Assembly (NCBI GenBank): GCA_002918705.1
Contig: PQKR01000005.1
Span: 345,799 to 409,798, forward strand
Direction: 5' to 3'
DNA length: 64,000 nucleotides
Source: Escherichia sp. ESNIH1
GTDB taxonomy: Bacteria; Pseudomonadota; Gammaproteobacteria; Enterobacterales; Enterobacteriaceae
Notes under the pieces: generated by a model
The model's database searches: none
The model's input: the letters and a program-made list of their open reading frames with translations, nothing else
What the model was told of the DNA's origin: nothing
Shown here: piece by piece, positions 53,212-64,000 of the stretch
Layout of the letters: each line of letters opens with the position of its first letter
Numbering within the stretch: the first letter of the stretch is position 1
Translations under genes and position numbers: made by a program

Positions 53212-55080
53212 ATGAGCACTGATAATAAGCAATCATTGTCTGCGGTTACCCTCGCAGCGATTGGGGTTGTCTACGGTGATATCGGGACCAGCCCGCTTTA
53301 TACTCTTCGTGAATGTTTGTCCGGTCAGTTTGGTTTTGGCGTCGAACGTGACGCGGTGTTTGGCTTTCTGTCACTCATCTTCTGGCTGCTGATTTTTGTT
53401 GTTTCTATTAAGTATCTGACCTTTGTGATGCGGGCTGATAACGCCGGCGAAGGGGGGATCCTGACCCTGATGTCGCTGGCGGGGCGCAACACCTCGGCGC
53501 GAATGACCTCGGTACTGGTGATCATGGGATTGATTGGCGGCAGCTTCTTCTATGGAGAAGTGGTGATCACGCCAGCGATCTCAGTGATGTCGGCTATCGA
53601 GGGGCTGGAGATTATCGCCCCCTCGCTGGATAGCTGGGTCGTACCGTTGGCCATCGTGGTGCTGACGCTGCTGTTTATGATCCAGAAACACGGTACCGGG
53701 CTGGTGGGTAAGCTGTTTGCGCCGATCATGCTGGCGTGGTTTATCATCCTGGCGGTGCTGGGCCTGCGCGGGATTATCTCTAATCCTGAGGTGTTGCAGG
53801 CGCTGAATCCGATGTGGGCGGTGCACTTCTTCCTCGAATATAAAGCCGTGTCGTTTGTGGCATTGGGCGCGGTAGTGCTGTCGATCACCGGCGTAGAGGC
53901 GCTGTATGCCGACATGGGCCACTTCGGTAAGCTGCCGATCCGTCTGGCGTGGTTCAGCCTTGTGCTGCCGTCGCTGGCGCTGAACTATTTCGGCCAGGGC
54001 GCGCTGCTGCTCAAACACCCGGAGGCGATCAAGAACCCGTTCTTCCTGCTGGCCCCGGAGTGGGCGCTGATCCCGATGCTGCTTATCGCTACCCTGGCAA
54101 CGGTTATCGCCTCCCAGGCGGTGATCTCCGGCGTCTTCTCGCTTACCCGGCAGGCGGTGCGTCTGGGCTACCTGTCGCCGATGCGCATTATTCACACCTC
54201 AGAGATGGAGTCTGGCCAGATCTACATTCCTTTTGTTAACTGGCTCCTCTACTTTGCCGTGGTGATTGTGATCGTTAGCTTTGAACGTTCAAGCAACCTG
54301 GCGGCGGCGTACGGTATCGCGGTGACCGGCACAATGGTGCTGACCTCTATTCTGTCCACTACCGTGGCGCGTAAAAACTGGCACTGGAACAAGTTCCTGG
54401 TGGCACTGATTCTGGTAGCGTTCCTCTGTATCGATATTCCGCTCTTCTCGGCTAACCTCGATAAGCTGCTCTCTGGCGGCTGGCTGCCGTTGAGCCTTGG
54501 CATCGTGATGTTCCTGATCATGACCACGTGGAAAAGCGAGCGCTTCCGCCTGCTGCGGCGTATGCACGAGCACGGCAATTCTCTGGAGGCGATGATCGCC
54601 TCGCTGGAGAAATCCCCGCCGGTGCGGGTGCCGGGTACAGCAGTCTATATGTCGCGTGCCCTGAATGTTATTCCGTTCGCGATGCTGCATAACCTCAAGC
54701 ACAACAAGGTCCTGCACGAGCGGGTGATCCTGCTGACCCTGCGCACAGAGGACGCGCCCTATGTGCATAACGTCCGCCGGGTACAGATTGAGCAGCTTTC
54801 GCCGACCTTCTGGCGCGTGGTAGCCAGCTACGGCTGGCGCGAGACGCCGAACGTGGAGGAGGTGTTCCACCGCTGCGGGCTGGAGGGGTTAAGCTGTCGC
54901 ATGATGGAGACCTCGTTCTTTATGTCCCACGAGTCGTTGATCGTGGGCAAGCGGCCGTGGTACCTGCGCCTGCGCGGCAAGCTCTACCTGGTGCTGCAGC
55001 GTAATGCCCTGCGCGCCCCGGACCAGTTTGAGATCCCGCCTAACCGGGTGATTGAGCTGGGTACCCAAGTCGAGATTTAA
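53212..55080 (+). CDS. kup: low-affinity potassium transporter Kup (TrkD)
   Basis: A proton-coupled potassium importer of the inner membrane, 622 residues. About 12 hydrophobic segments occupy residues 10-430 and a cytoplasmic domain follows. Family motifs [18 protein letters not shown] and [15 protein letters not shown] are present. It is a single gene divergent from ravA and followed by a REP element. Confidence 0.97.
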   Translation: MSTDNKQSLSAVTLAAIGVVYGDIGTSPLYTLRECLSGQFGFGVERDAVFGFLSLIFWLLIFVVSIKYLTFVMRADNAGEGGILTLMSLAGRNTSARMTSVLVIMGLIGGSFFYGEVVITPAISVMSAIEGLEIIAPSLDSWVVPLAIVVLTLLFMIQKHGTGLVGKLFAPIMLAWFIILAVLGLRGIISNPEVLQALNPMWAVHFFLEYKAVSFVALGAVVLSITGVEALYADMGHFGKLPIRLAWFSLVLPSLALNYFGQGALLLKHPEAIKNPFFLLAPEWALIPMLLIATLATVIASQAVISGVFSLTRQAVRLGYLSPMRIIHTSEMESGQIYIPFVNWLLYFAVVIVIVSFERSSNLAAAYGIAVTGTMVLTSILSTTVARKNWHWNKFLVALILVAFLCIDIPLFSANLDKLLSGGWLPLSLGIVMFLIMTTWKSERFRLLRRMHEHGNSLEAMIASLEKSPPVRVPGTAVYMSRALNVIPFAMLHNLKHNKVLHERVILLTLRTEDAPYVHNVRRVQIEQLSPTFWRVVASYGWRETPNVEEVFHRCGLEGLSCRMMETSFFMSHESLIVGKRPWYLRLRGKLYLVLQRNALRAPDQFEIPPNRVIELGTQVEI

Positions 55081-55090
55081 ACCTGCCAAA

Positions 55091-55122
55091 TGCCGGGTGG
55101 CGCTTCGCTTACCCGGCCTACC
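55091..55122. repeat. REP element after kup
   Basis: TGCCGGGTGGCGCTTCGCTT followed by ACCCGGCCTACC is a REP palindrome. Confidence 0.8.
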
Positions 55123-55155
55123 TCTCTTTACTTCAATTTCTCTTTCAATTTGCGA

Positions 55156-55249
55156 GCGAAACGTTTCGATGCCGATCACAGTTCTTTAACGTGGTGATGG
55201 TTAAATGAACGGAATCCGGCATACACTGGCACCAGCGAAACGTTTCGCT
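55156..55249 (+). promoter_or_regulatory. rbs control region with two RbsR operators
   Basis: Two palindromes of the RbsR/LacI type, GCGAAACGTTTCGA (55156-55169) and AGCGAAACGTTTCGCT (55234-55249), have centres 79 bp apart. Between them is a likely -10, TACACT (55222-55227). A CRP half-site TCACA at 55176-55180 lies just beside the first palindrome. The second operator lies 16 bases before the rbsD start. Confidence 0.85.
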
Positions 55250-55265
55250 AGTGGAGCCAGAAAAA

Positions 55266-55685
55266 ATGAAGAAAGGATCTGTACTGAACTCTGAAATCTC
55301 GTCGGTTATCTCCCGTCTTGGGCATACCGATACGCTCGTGGTGTGCGATGCCGGCCTGCCGGTTCCCCACAGCACACAACGCATCGATATGGCATTAACC
55401 CAAGGGGTACCTTCGTTTATGCAGGTACTTGAGGTGGTCACTACCGAGATGCAGGTTGAGGCAGCCATTCTCGCAACGGAAATCAAACAGCATAATCCGC
55501 AGCTCCACGAAGCGTTGCTCAACCATATTGAGCAGCTGCAGCAACGCCAGGGAAATACCATCGAAGTGCGCTACACCACGCACGAAGCATTTAAACAAAA
55601 CACCGCAGCAAGCCAGGCGGTTATTCGCAGCGGGGAGTGTTCCCCGTATGCGAATATCATTCTCTGTGCTGGCGTCACCTTCTGA
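55266..55685 (+). CDS. rbsD: D-ribose pyranase
   Basis: It converts beta-pyranose ribose to the furanose form, so that ribokinase can use it. The 139-residue protein has the catalytic histidine His20 in [16 protein letters not shown] and the C-terminal [14 protein letters not shown]. The ATG at 55266 ([12 protein letters not shown]) matches E. coli. First gene of rbsDACBKR. Confidence 0.97.
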   Translation: MKKGSVLNSEISSVISRLGHTDTLVVCDAGLPVPHSTQRIDMALTQGVPSFMQVLEVVTTEMQVEAAILATEIKQHNPQLHEALLNHIEQLQQRQGNTIEVRYTTHEAFKQNTAASQAVIRSGECSPYANIILCAGVTF

Positions 55686-55692
55686 GGCCATC

Positions 55693-57207
55693 ATGGACGC
55701 ACTACTTCAGCTTAAGGGGATCGACAAAGCGTTCCCCGGCGTAAAAGCCCTCTCCGGCGCCGCGCTTAACGTCTATCCAGGCCGTGTGATGGCGCTGGTC
55801 GGCGAGAACGGCGCGGGCAAATCCACCATGATGAAAGTGTTAACCGGTATCTATACCCGTGATGCCGGTTCGCTGCTGTGGCTGGGCCAGGAGACCACCT
55901 TTAACGGACCTAAATCGTCCCAGGAGGCGGGGATCGGGATTATCCATCAGGAGCTGAACCTGATCCCGCAGCTGACCATCGCCGAAAACATCTTTTTAGG
56001 TCGCGAATTCGTTAACCGCTTTGGCAAAATCGACTGGAAGAAGATGTATGCCGAAGCGGACATTCTGCTGGCAAAACTCAACCTGCGCTTTAAGAGCGAC
56101 AGGCTGGTGGGCGAGCTCTCCATTGGCGACCAGCAGATGGTCGAGATCGCCAAGGTCCTGAGCTTCGAATCCCGGGTTATCGTGATGGATGAGCCGACCG
56201 ATGCGCTCACCGATACCGAAACCGACTCCCTGTTCCGCGTGATCCGCGAGCTGAAATCCCAGGGACGCGGCATTGTTTACATCTCCCACCGTATGAAAGA
56301 GATCTTCGAGATCTGCGATGACGTAACCGTGTTCCGTGACGGGCAGTTTATCGCCGAGCGTGAAGTCAGTTCGCTCTCTGAAGATACGCTGATTGAGATG
56401 ATGGTGGGGCGCAAGCTGGAAGATCAGTACCCGCATCTCGATAAAGCGCCGGGTGAGGTACGCCTGAAGGTCGACAACCTGTGCGGACCGGGCGTAAACG
56501 ATGTCTCCTTTACCCTGCGCCAGGGCGAAATCCTTGGCGTCGCCGGACTGATGGGCGCCGGACGTACTGAACTGATGAAGGTGCTGTACGGCGCGCTGCC
56601 GCGTACCCGCGGCGCCGTTACGCTCGACGGCCGCGAGGTTGTGACCCGTTCGCCGCAGGATGGCCTGGCCAACGGTATCGTCTACATCTCAGAGGATCGC
56701 AAGCGCGATGGCTTAGTGCTGGGCATGTCAGTGAAAGAGAACATGTCCCTGACCGCGCTGCGCTACTTTAGCCGCAGCGGCGGCAGCCTGAAGCATAGCG
56801 ATGAGCAGCAGGCGGTGAGCGATTTTATCCGCCTGTTTAACGTCAAAACGCCCTCTATGGAGCAGCCTATCGGCCTGCTCTCCGGCGGCAATCAGCAAAA
56901 AATCGCTATCGCCCGGGGACTGATGACGCGTCCGAAAGTATTAATCCTCGACGAACCCACGCGCGGCGTGGACGTCGGTGCCAAAAAAGAGATCTATCAG
57001 CTCATCAACCAGTTTAAAGCGGATGGGCTAAGCATCATTCTGGTGTCGTCCGAAATGCCAGAGGTGCTTGGCATGAGCGATCGCATCATGGTGATGCATG
57101 AAGGAGAGTTGGGCGGCGAGTTCACGCGTGAACAGGCAACCCAGGAAGTGCTGATGGCTGCCGCCGTTGGCAAGCTAAATCGCGAGACCCAGGAGTCAAC
57201 GATATGA
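55693..57207 (+). CDS. rbsA: ribose ABC transporter ATP-binding protein RbsA
   Basis: A 504-residue fusion of two ATPase domains that drives ribose uptake. The first domain is complete (Walker [10 protein letters not shown], signature [13 protein letters not shown]). The second has a degenerate P-loop GLMGAGRTE with signature [13 protein letters not shown], as in other sugar ABC ATPases. The ATG at 55693 is seven bases after rbsD; longer in-frame extensions run into rbsD and are not real. It overlaps rbsC by four bases. Confidence 0.97.
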   Translation: MDALLQLKGIDKAFPGVKALSGAALNVYPGRVMALVGENGAGKSTMMKVLTGIYTRDAGSLLWLGQETTFNGPKSSQEAGIGIIHQELNLIPQLTIAENIFLGREFVNRFGKIDWKKMYAEADILLAKLNLRFKSDRLVGELSIGDQQMVEIAKVLSFESRVIVMDEPTDALTDTETDSLFRVIRELKSQGRGIVYISHRMKEIFEICDDVTVFRDGQFIAEREVSSLSEDTLIEMMVGRKLEDQYPHLDKAPGEVRLKVDNLCGPGVNDVSFTLRQGEILGVAGLMGAGRTELMKVLYGALPRTRGAVTLDGREVVTRSPQDGLANGIVYISEDRKRDGLVLGMSVKENMSLTALRYFSRSGGSLKHSDEQQAVSDFIRLFNVKTPSMEQPIGLLSGGNQQKIAIARGLMTRPKVLILDEPTRGVDVGAKKEIYQLINQFKADGLSIILVSSEMPEVLGMSDRIMVMHEGELGGEFTREQATQEVLMAAAVGKLNRETQESTI

Positions 57208-58169
57208 GTACCCAGACCGTTATCCCCCGCCGCTACTTTAATAAGGCGTGGCTGATGGAACAGAAATCGCTGATTGCCCTGCTGGTGCTGATTGCGATTG
57301 TCTCCACGATGAGCCCTAACTTTTTTACCATCAATAACCTGTTCAACATCCTGCAGCAGACCTCGGTGAACGCCATTATGGCGGTGGGGATGACGCTGGT
57401 GATCCTGACCTCGGGAATCGATCTCTCCGTGGGCTCTCTGCTGGCGCTCACCGGCGCGGTGGCGGCCTCGCTTGTCGGAATGGAGGTTAACGCGCTGGTG
57501 GCCATTGCCGCCGCGCTGGCGCTGGGCGCTGCGGTTGGGGCCATGACCGGGGTGATAGTCGCGAAAGGCCGGGTGCAGGCGTTTATCGCCACCCTGGTGA
57601 TGATGCTGCTGCTGCGCGGTGTGACGATGGTCTATACCAACGGCAGCCCGGTGAATACCGGCTTTACCGACAACGCCGATCTCTTTGGCTGGTTTGGTAT
57701 TGGCCGTCCGCTGGGTATCCCGACGCCGGTGTGGATCATGGGCATCGTCTTCCTGGCCGCGTGGTATATGCTGCACCACACGCGCCTGGGCCGCTATATC
57801 TACGCGCTGGGCGGTAACGAAGCGGCCACGCGCCTCTCCGGCATCAGCGTTAATAAAGTTAAAATCATCGTCTATTCCCTGAGTGGCCTGCTGGCTTCGC
57901 TGGCGGGCATCATCGAGGTGGCGCGTCTCTCCTCTGCACAACCGACTGCGGGTACCGGCTATGAGCTGGATGCCATCGCTGCGGTCGTATTAGGCGGTAC
58001 CAGTCTCGCGGGGGGTAAAGGCCGCATTGTGGGCACGCTGATTGGTGCGCTGATCCTTGGTTTCCTTAACAACGGACTGAATTTGCTGGGTGTTTCCTCC
58101 TATTACCAGATGATCGTTAAGGCAGTGGTGATTTTGCTGGCGGTGCTGGTAGACAACAAAAAGCAGTAA
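57204..58169 (+). CDS. rbsC: ribose ABC transporter permease RbsC
   Basis: The membrane subunit, 321 residues with about ten hydrophobic segments. The conserved [15 protein letters not shown] and [18 protein letters not shown] loops are present; the latter contacts RbsA. It starts with ATGA overlapping the rbsA stop. Confidence 0.97.
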   Translation: MSTQTVIPRRYFNKAWLMEQKSLIALLVLIAIVSTMSPNFFTINNLFNILQQTSVNAIMAVGMTLVILTSGIDLSVGSLLALTGAVAASLVGMEVNALVAIAAALALGAAVGAMTGVIVAKGRVQAFIATLVMMLLLRGVTMVYTNGSPVNTGFTDNADLFGWFGIGRPLGIPTPVWIMGIVFLAAWYMLHHTRLGRYIYALGGNEAATRLSGISVNKVKIIVYSLSGLLASLAGIIEVARLSSAQPTAGTGYELDAIAAVVLGGTSLAGGKGRIVGTLIGALILGFLNNGLNLLGVSSYYQMIVKAVVILLAVLVDNKKQ

Positions 58170-58195
58170 TAAATGACATTACAGGACATCTGATT

Positions 58196-59086
58196 ATGAA
58201 CATGAAAAAACTGGCTACTCTGGTCTCTGCTGTCGCACTGAGTGCAACCGTGAGCGCGAACGCGATGGCGAAAGACACCATTGCGCTGGTGATCTCTACC
58301 CTGAACAACCCGTTTTTTGTTTCGCTGAAGGATGGCGCACAAAAAGAGGCGGACAAGCTGGGCTATAACCTGGTGGTGCTGGATTCCCAGAACAACCCGG
58401 CGAAAGAGCTGGCTAACGTGCAGGACCTGACCGTGCGCGGTACTAAAATCCTGCTGATCAACCCAACCGACTCCGATGCGGTGGGCAACGCCGTGAAGAT
58501 GGCGAACCAGGCAAAAATTCCGGTCATCACCCTGGACCGCGTAGCGGCCAAAGGTGAAGTGGTGAGCCATATTGCTTCTGATAACGTGCTGGGCGGCAAA
58601 ATTGCTGGTGATTATATCGCGAAGAAGGCCGGTGAAAGCGCGAAGGTCATTGAGCTGCAGGGTATTGCAGGTACCTCTGCTGCCCGCGAGCGTGGTGAGG
58701 GCTTCCAGCAGGCCGTGGCGGCGCATAAGTTCAACGTGCTGGCCAGCCAGCCGGCAGATTTCGACCGTACCAAGGGTCTGAACGTGATGCAGAATCTGCT
58801 GACCGCGCATCCTGACGTGCAGGCCGTCTTTGCCCAGAACGATGAGATGGCGCTGGGCGCGCTGCGTGCGCTGCAGACGGCGGGTAAATCCGACGTGATG
58901 GTAGTGGGCTTCGACGGCACGCCAGACGGTGAGAAAGCGGTGAACGACGGCAAACTGGCGGCAACCATCGCCCAGCTGCCGGAGCAGATCGGCGCGAAAG
59001 GCGTTGAAACTGCTGATAAAGTATTGAAAGGCGAAAAGGTTCAGGCGAAATACCCGGTTGACCTGAAGCTGGTTATTAAACAGTAA
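58196..59086 (+). CDS. rbsB: ribose-binding periplasmic protein RbsB
   Basis: The 296-residue precursor has a 25-residue signal peptide ending ANAMA, with the mature protein starting [10 protein letters not shown]. It binds ribose in the periplasm for RbsAC and in E. coli also signals to the chemoreceptor Trg. Ribose-contacting stretches [19 protein letters not shown] and [11 protein letters not shown] are conserved. A strong hairpin follows the gene. Confidence 0.98.
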   Translation: MNMKKLATLVSAVALSATVSANAMAKDTIALVISTLNNPFFVSLKDGAQKEADKLGYNLVVLDSQNNPAKELANVQDLTVRGTKILLINPTDSDAVGNAVKMANQAKIPVITLDRVAAKGEVVSHIASDNVLGGKIAGDYIAKKAGESAKVIELQGIAGTSAARERGEGFQQAVAAHKFNVLASQPADFDRTKGLNVMQNLLTAHPDVQAVFAQNDEMALGALRALQTAGKSDVMVVGFDGTPDGEKAVNDGKLAATIAQLPEQIGAKGVETADKVLKGEKVQAKYPVDLKLVIKQ

Positions 59087-59101
59087 TCACGTTTTAAGGC
59101 T

Positions 59102-59123
59102 TACGCCACCAGAAGGTGGCGTA
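59102..59123 (+). repeat. hairpin between rbsB and rbsK
   Basis: TACGCCACC and GGTGGCGTA form a 9-bp stem with loop AGAA. It has no U-run, so it probably stabilises the rbsB 3' end and lowers rbsK expression. Confidence 0.6.
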
Positions 59124-59143
59124 CCTTACAGGATGAACCCACC

Positions 59144-60073
59144 ATGAAAACAGCAGGTAAGCTCGTTGTCCTTGGCAGCATCAATGCCGATCACATTCTC
59201 AACCTTGACGCTTTCCCGATGCCGGGCGAAACCGTGACCGGTACCCACTATCAGGTCGCTTTTGGCGGTAAAGGGGCCAACCAGGCGGTCGCCGCCGGGC
59301 GCAGCGGAGCGCAAATTGCGTTTATCGCCTGCACCGGCAGCGACGATACCGGGGAGCGGATCCGCGCCCAGCTGGTGAGCGATAACATTGACGTTACGCC
59401 AGTAAGCGTTGTGGACGGCGAGTCCACCGGTGTTGCCCTGATCTTTGTCAACGGCGAAGGGGAGAATGTCATCGGTATTCATGCGGGAGCCAACGCCGCG
59501 CTCTCTGCGGAGCGGGTTGCCGCTCAACAGGCGCTGATTACCGACGCGGACGCGCTGCTGATGCAGCTGGAGACGCCGGTCGAGAGCGTGCTGGCTGCCG
59601 CGAAAATTGCCCATGAAAATCATACCACTGTCGTACTGAACCCGGCTCCGGCGCGTGTATTATCTGACGAGCTGCTGGCGCTGGTGGACATTATCACTCC
59701 GAATGAAACCGAAGCGGAAAAGCTGACGGGCATTCGCGTAGAAAGCGACAGCGATGCCGAGCGCGCGGCGCTCGCGCTGCATGATAAAGGCATCGGTACG
59801 GTGATCATTACCCTTGGCAGCCGCGGCGTATGGGCCAGCGTCAACGGTGAGGGCCGCCGGGTGCCGGGTTTTAAGGTCAACGCCATTGATACGATTGCGG
59901 CGGGTGATACCTTTAACGGCGCACTGGTGACCGCGCTGCTGGAGGATAAGCCGCTTGATGAGGCCATTGTGTTTGCCCATGCCGCAGCGGCGATTGCCGT
60001 CACGCGCAAAGGCGCGCAGCCGTCTGTGCCGTGGCGTAACGAAATTAACGATTTCCTGAGTCAGCAGGAGTAA
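59144..60073 (+). CDS. rbsK: ribokinase
   Basis: It phosphorylates ribose to ribose-5-phosphate with ATP. The 309-residue PfkB-family protein has the sugar-binding motif GGKGANQAVAAGR near residue 42 and the catalytic signature DTIAAGDTFNGAL near residue 255. It lies 3 bases before rbsR. Confidence 0.98.
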   Translation: MKTAGKLVVLGSINADHILNLDAFPMPGETVTGTHYQVAFGGKGANQAVAAGRSGAQIAFIACTGSDDTGERIRAQLVSDNIDVTPVSVVDGESTGVALIFVNGEGENVIGIHAGANAALSAERVAAQQALITDADALLMQLETPVESVLAAAKIAHENHTTVVLNPAPARVLSDELLALVDIITPNETEAEKLTGIRVESDSDAERAALALHDKGIGTVIITLGSRGVWASVNGEGRRVPGFKVNAIDTIAAGDTFNGALVTALLEDKPLDEAIVFAHAAAAIAVTRKGAQPSVPWRNEINDFLSQQE

Positions 60074-60076
60074 CGC

Positions 60077-61069
60077 GTGGCCACCATGAAGGACGTTGCC
60101 CGCCTGGCGGGCGTTTCCACCTCGACGGTTTCGCACGTCATTAATAACGATCGCTTTGTCAGCGACGCGATTCGGGAAAAGGTGGAGGAGGCGATTAAAA
60201 GCCTTAACTACGCTCCTTCGGCGCTGGCGCGCAGTCTTAAGCTCAAGCAAACTCGCACCATCGGGATGCTGATCACGGCCAGCTCTAACCCCTTCTTCTC
60301 CGAGCTGGTGCGCGGCGTCGAGCGTAGCTGCTTCGAACGCGGTTACAGCCTGGTGCTCTGTAATACCGAAGGTGATGAGGAGCGGATGAACCGTAATCTG
60401 GAGACGCTGATGCAAAAGCGCGTCGACGGGCTGCTGGTGCTGTGTACCGAAACGCATCAGCTTTCGCGGGAGATTATCCAGCGCTACCCCTCTATACCTA
60501 CCGTCATGATGGACTGGGCGCCTTTTGAAGGGGATATCGATATCATTCAGGACAACTCGCTGCTGGGCGGCGATATGGCAACCCAGTATCTGATTGATAA
60601 AGGCTTTACCCGTATCGCCTGCATTACCGGGCCGCTGGATAAAACGCCTGCCCGGCTGCGTCTGGAGGGTTATCGGGCAGCAATGGCCCGAGCGGGCCTG
60701 CCTATACGCGAAGGCGACGAGATTATCGGTGACTTTGAGTTTGGCAGCGGCGTTGCGGCTATGCAGACCCTGCTGGCGCAGCAGGAGCGTCCCCAGGCGG
60801 TATTTATTGGTAACGACGCGATGGCCGTTGGCGCTTACCAAGCGCTGTATCAGGCGGGGCTTAAGGTCCCGGATGATATGGCCATCATCGGCTACGACGA
60901 TATCGAGCTGGCACGCTATATGACTCCGCCGCTCACCACCGTCCATCAGCCTAAGGATGAACTGGGTGAGCTGGCGATTGATGTTCTGACCCACCGCATT
61001 GCCGATCCGACTCTCTCCCAGCAGCGGCTGCAACTGACGCCGGTGCTGATGACGCGCGGCTCCGCTTAA
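60077..61069 (+). CDS. rbsR: LacI-family ribose operon repressor RbsR
   Basis: The 330-residue repressor binds the palindromes upstream of rbsD when ribose is absent. The N-terminal helix-turn-helix ([20 protein letters not shown]) and periplasmic-binding-like effector domain are intact. Translation starts at GTG (60077), as the [13 protein letters not shown]-terminus of E. coli would suggest. Its stop overlaps that of hsrA on the opposite strand by three bases. Confidence 0.97.
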   Translation: MATMKDVARLAGVSTSTVSHVINNDRFVSDAIREKVEEAIKSLNYAPSALARSLKLKQTRTIGMLITASSNPFFSELVRGVERSCFERGYSLVLCNTEGDEERMNRNLETLMQKRVDGLLVLCTETHQLSREIIQRYPSIPTVMMDWAPFEGDIDIIQDNSLLGGDMATQYLIDKGFTRIACITGPLDKTPARLRLEGYRAAMARAGLPIREGDEIIGDFEFGSGVAAMQTLLAQQERPQAVFIGNDAMAVGAYQALYQAGLKVPDDMAIIGYDDIELARYMTPPLTTVHQPKDELGELAIDVLTHRIADPTLSQQRLQLTPVLMTRGSA

Positions 61070-62463
61070 GGCTTGTGCCGCTCCTTAATCAGGTTGCGCC
61101 CATCTTTCGGTTTAAGTAACAAGAAGACGGATGCTGAGATGAGGGTGATCACGCCCATAGTAATAAAGGTGTAGTGGAACTGCTCTATGGTATTGGCGTT
61201 CTCAAACCCTTCATAAAACCGCAACACCGCCGCACTGACGGCTACCCCAAGACTGATCGATAGCTGCTGGGTTACGGCCAGCATACTGTTGCCGCTGCTG
61301 GCGTTCTCGTCGGTTAGGTCTGCAAGCGTAATGGTGTTCATGGCCGTGAACTGGGTGGACATCGCCATCCCTAATATAAATAGCGGCAGGATCAGCAGCC
61401 ATACCTCCATTGATGGCGACTGAAGCGCAAACTGCGCGATCATCACGCCAATAATCACCGTTATGCCAAACAGCGTTTTACGATAGCCGAACCAGCGCAG
61501 TACCTGGGTAACGGTGGATTTCGCCAGAATCGAGCCTATCGCAGTGGGGGCAATCATGCAGCCAGCAATAATCGCCGTATAGCCGAAGCCGACCTGAAGC
61601 ATCAGCGGCATCAGAAAAGGAACGCAGCCGGTTCCGAGGCGTGAGGCGATGTTGCCAGCAATCCCGACGGAAAAGGTGCGCGTCCTGAATATCGGCAGGG
61701 CAATGAGCGGCGAGGGATGATGACGAGCGTGGCGGATATAGGCATAAAACAGTACTAAGCTGCTGATGATAATGGTAAGCGCCAGCCAACTGGCCACCAG
61801 TTTTTCACCAAACAGCTCAATGCCAATGGAGAAAAGCACCAGGCTTATGCCGAACAGCAGAAAACCGCTCATGTCGAAACGGCGGCGCGGCGTGGTGAAA
61901 TCAGGCATATATTTACGCGCGTAGAACAGTCCGGCAATGCCAATCGGGATGTTGATCAGGAATATCCAGTGCCAGCTGGCCCAGGTAACCAGAACGCCAC
62001 CTAGTACCGGCCCCAGAATGGGCCCCACCAGACCCGGCATAGTGACAAAGTTGAGCACCGGAAGTAATTCACTGCGCGGATAGGCTCTCAGCAGCGCAAG
62101 ACGCGCAACCGGCATCATCATCGCGCCGCCTATCCCCTGTACGACACGAAAGATAACTAACATCCCCAGCGAGTTTGATAGCGCACAGGCCAGAGACCCT
62201 AAGGTAAACAGCGAAACCGCCAGCATAAAAATGCGTCGTGTGCCAAAGCGGTCAGCCAGCCAACCGCTAACCGGGATCAGCATAGCAACGGTCAGGGTAT
62301 AGCTGATGATCGCCGACTGCATCGCCAACGGGGAGCGGTTAAGACTTTGCGCTATAGCCGGTAGAGCGGTATTGAGAATAGTGGCGTCCAGCGCCTGCAT
62401 AAAGAAGGCCATTGCCGCAATCCACGGCAAACCCGCCATGCTACGCGCTTTTTTCTTGGTCAT
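61066..62463 (-). CDS. hsrA: MFS transporter HsrA (DHA2 family)
   Basis: A 465-residue membrane protein (formerly yieO) with about 14 hydrophobic segments and the MFS motif [13 protein letters not shown] after helix 2. DHA2 members export drugs or metabolites; the substrate of HsrA is unknown. It follows yieP by 11 bases on the same strand, so YieP may control it. Confidence 0.92.
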   Translation of the reverse strand: MTKKKARSMAGLPWIAAMAFFMQALDATILNTALPAIAQSLNRSPLAMQSAIISYTLTVAMLIPVSGWLADRFGTRRIFMLAVSLFTLGSLACALSNSLGMLVIFRVVQGIGGAMMMPVARLALLRAYPRSELLPVLNFVTMPGLVGPILGPVLGGVLVTWASWHWIFLINIPIGIAGLFYARKYMPDFTTPRRRFDMSGFLLFGISLVLFSIGIELFGEKLVASWLALTIIISSLVLFYAYIRHARHHPSPLIALPIFRTRTFSVGIAGNIASRLGTGCVPFLMPLMLQVGFGYTAIIAGCMIAPTAIGSILAKSTVTQVLRWFGYRKTLFGITVIIGVMIAQFALQSPSMEVWLLILPLFILGMAMSTQFTAMNTITLADLTDENASSGNSMLAVTQQLSISLGVAVSAAVLRFYEGFENANTIEQFHYTFITMGVITLISASVFLLLKPKDGRNLIKERHKP

Positions 62464-62474
62464 ACTGCGTCCTG

Positions 62475-63179
62475 TTATTTAGCCTCAGGCGGATGCGGCG
62501 CATTAAGCAACGCCTGACATGCGCTAAAGGCGCGTTCTCCATCGCTATCCTGAATGGCATCCACAATAGCCTGATGATTTTCAAGTTTTACCACTTCATT
62601 ATGCGTAATAGAGTTGAAGTAGGTGTGATAAATAGAGTGAAAAAGCGTGGCGAATGACGATAAGAAGGGATTACTGCTCATGGCATAGATATGTTCGTGC
62701 CAGGCGGTATCTACGTCTAGCCAGCGTTCGCGATGAAAATTTTGGTTTAACTCTATCATCTCTTCCATCAGCGTATTGAGGTGAGCTTTCTGCTCGGCGC
62801 TGCCCAACTCGGCTGCCAGCCGACAGGCCTGAGGTTCCAGCGTGCTGCGTAAAACCAGAAAGTGGTCGATCACCTCATGGAAGTTATTGTCCGTCATCCA
62901 CCAGGAGAGCAGCTCCTGATCGAGAAAGTTCCAGCTCCCCTTAGGCATAACGCGCGTACCAATGCGCGGGCGTGGTAGTACCATCCCCTTCGCCGTTAAT
63001 GTTTTCACTGCTTCCCTGACTGCCGTTCGGCTTACGCCAAATTCGTCGCCCAGCTCCATTTCAGCGGGCAGAATTGAGCCTGGCGCATACTCACCGGTTA
63101 AGATCCGCTGGGCCAGCTTCTCTGCCAGGACATAGGAAAGGTTTTTCTGGGCTGCTAAATGCTGTGCGCTTAATGGCAT
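62475..63179 (-). CDS. yieP: GntR/FadR-family regulator YieP
   Basis: A 234-residue regulator with an N-terminal winged helix ([23 protein letters not shown]) and a helical FCD domain with metal-ligand histidines ([20 protein letters not shown]). The effector is unknown. It is cotranscribed with hsrA and lies 480 bases from the rRNA gene. Confidence 0.94.
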   Translation of the reverse strand: MPLSAQHLAAQKNLSYVLAEKLAQRILTGEYAPGSILPAEMELGDEFGVSRTAVREAVKTLTAKGMVLPRPRIGTRVMPKGSWNFLDQELLSWWMTDNNFHEVIDHFLVLRSTLEPQACRLAAELGSAEQKAHLNTLMEEMIELNQNFHRERWLDVDTAWHEHIYAMSSNPFLSSFATLFHSIYHTYFNSITHNEVVKLENHQAIVDAIQDSDGERAFSACQALLNAPHPPEAK

Positions 63180-63329
63180 ATATCATATTCCTTCTTCTAT
63201 TTATCTCTTTCAGTATGCCACCTGACACAGGTTATCGGCGCAAAATTCAACAAATACAGCCAGTCGTGACGGTTTTTAATACGTATTGGTGAAAAATAGT
63301 GCGCTTGAAAAGTTTTTTGCATTTAAGAC

Positions 63330-63357
63330 TTGTCAGCCCCGAATAACTCCCTATAAT
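63330..63357 (+). promoter_or_regulatory. rrn promoter P1
   Basis: TTGTCA (63330-63335) and TATAAT (63352-63357) are 16 bases apart, followed by the GC-rich discriminator GCGCCTCC. An A/T-rich UP-like tract (AAAAGTTTTTTGCATTTAAG) lies directly upstream. Confidence 0.95.
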
Positions 63358-63449
63358 GCGCCTCCACTGACACGGAACAACGGCACACAAGCCGCCGGGT
63401 CAGCGGGACTTCTCCGGAAGTTCTGCCAGAGAAAAGCGAAAATAAACGC

Positions 63450-63477
63450 TTGACTTTGGATGAGGAAAACGTATTAT
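63450..63477 (+). promoter_or_regulatory. rrn promoter P2
   Basis: TTGACT (63450-63455) and TATTAT (63472-63477) are 16 bases apart, about 120 bases downstream of P1, the usual enterobacterial arrangement. Confidence 0.9.
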
Positions 63478-63514
63478 ACGGGACCTCGCAACGGTGAGCG
63501 AAAGCCGCGTTGCA

Positions 63515-63526
63515 CTGCTCTTTAAC
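63515..63526 (+). promoter_or_regulatory. rrn antitermination boxA
   Basis: TGCTCTTTAACA in the rRNA leader is the boxA element bound by NusB/NusE, which lets polymerase read the whole rrn operon. Confidence 0.9.
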
Positions 63527-63658
63527 AATTTATCAGACAATCTGTGTGGGCACTCGAAGACATGGATTCTTAACGTCGCAAGACGCTAAATGAATACCAA
63601 GTCTCAAAGAGTGAACACGTAATTCATTACGAAGTTTAATTCTAAGAGCATCAAACTT

Positions 63659-64000
<342 letters not shown>

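Noticed and set aside
59660..61033. 457-codon open frame on the minus strand opposite rbsK and rbsR
   Set aside because: It spans two convincing genes in the opposite sense and has no family features.

Overview
The window is a chromosomal segment of a gammaproteobacterium of the family Enterobacteriaceae. Three things show this: gene order is almost collinear with the E. coli K-12 stretch from glv through dgo, gyrB-dnaA, pst, atp, oriC and rbs to an rrn operon; the protein sequences are close to E. coli; and the 16S rRNA start at the right edge is of enterobacterial type. The content fits an Enterobacter/Leclercia/Citrobacter-like genus, but the genus cannot be settled from this sequence alone. 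No insertion sequence, prophage, CRISPR array or tRNA gene was seen.

Layout. 1-4.2 kb: alpha-glucoside (maltose-type) PTS genes glvA-glvC with a divergent GntR/HutC regulator (yidP), then a deletion scar holding a yidE fragment. 4.2-7.0 kb: small heat-shock genes ibpB-ibpA behind a sigma-32 promoter and a ROSE-type RNA thermometer, then yidQ and yidR. 7.1-12.0 kb: the complete D-galactonate operon dgoR-K-A-D-T with DgoR operators. 12-22 kb: yidA, then the replication block gyrB-recF-dnaN-dnaA, divergent from rpmH-rnpA-yidD-yidC. 22-29.5 kb: mnmE, a low-GC two-gene cassette of unknown function next to the mnmE attachment site (where E. coli has tnaCAB), yieE, chrR, adeP, yieH and a yieL-type esterase. 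29.6-34.3 kb: phosphate uptake operon pstSCAB-phoU with Pho boxes. 34.4-37.8 kb: glmUS (amino-sugar synthesis) with an unoccupied attTn7. 38-45.5 kb: the full ATP synthase operon atpIBEFHAGDC, followed by a possible 23-codon gene flanked by two perfect CRP sites. 46-49.5 kb: rsmG-mnmG, oriC and mioC. 49.5-53 kb: asnC, viaA, ravA; asnA, which lies between asnC and viaA in E. coli, is missing. 53-63.2 kb: kup, the ribose operon rbsDACBKR with two RbsR operators, and yieP-hsrA. 63.3-64 kb: rrn promoters P1/P2, boxA and the first ~340 bases of 16S rRNA.

How the parts work together. Most of the window is core: replication initiation (oriC, DnaA, beta clamp, RecF, gyrase), protein export and tRNA modification, oxidative ATP synthesis, phosphate and potassium uptake, and amino-sugar supply. 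Inserted among these are catabolic modules (alpha-glucosides, galactonate, ribose), each with its own local regulator and visible operator sites. The differences from E. coli are mainly losses (yidE, yidX/yidB, cbrA, tnaCAB-mdtL, cbrBC, bgl, asnA). The gains are the cassette beside mnmE and the CRP-flanked small open reading frame downstream of atpC; these two are the best candidates for something undescribed.
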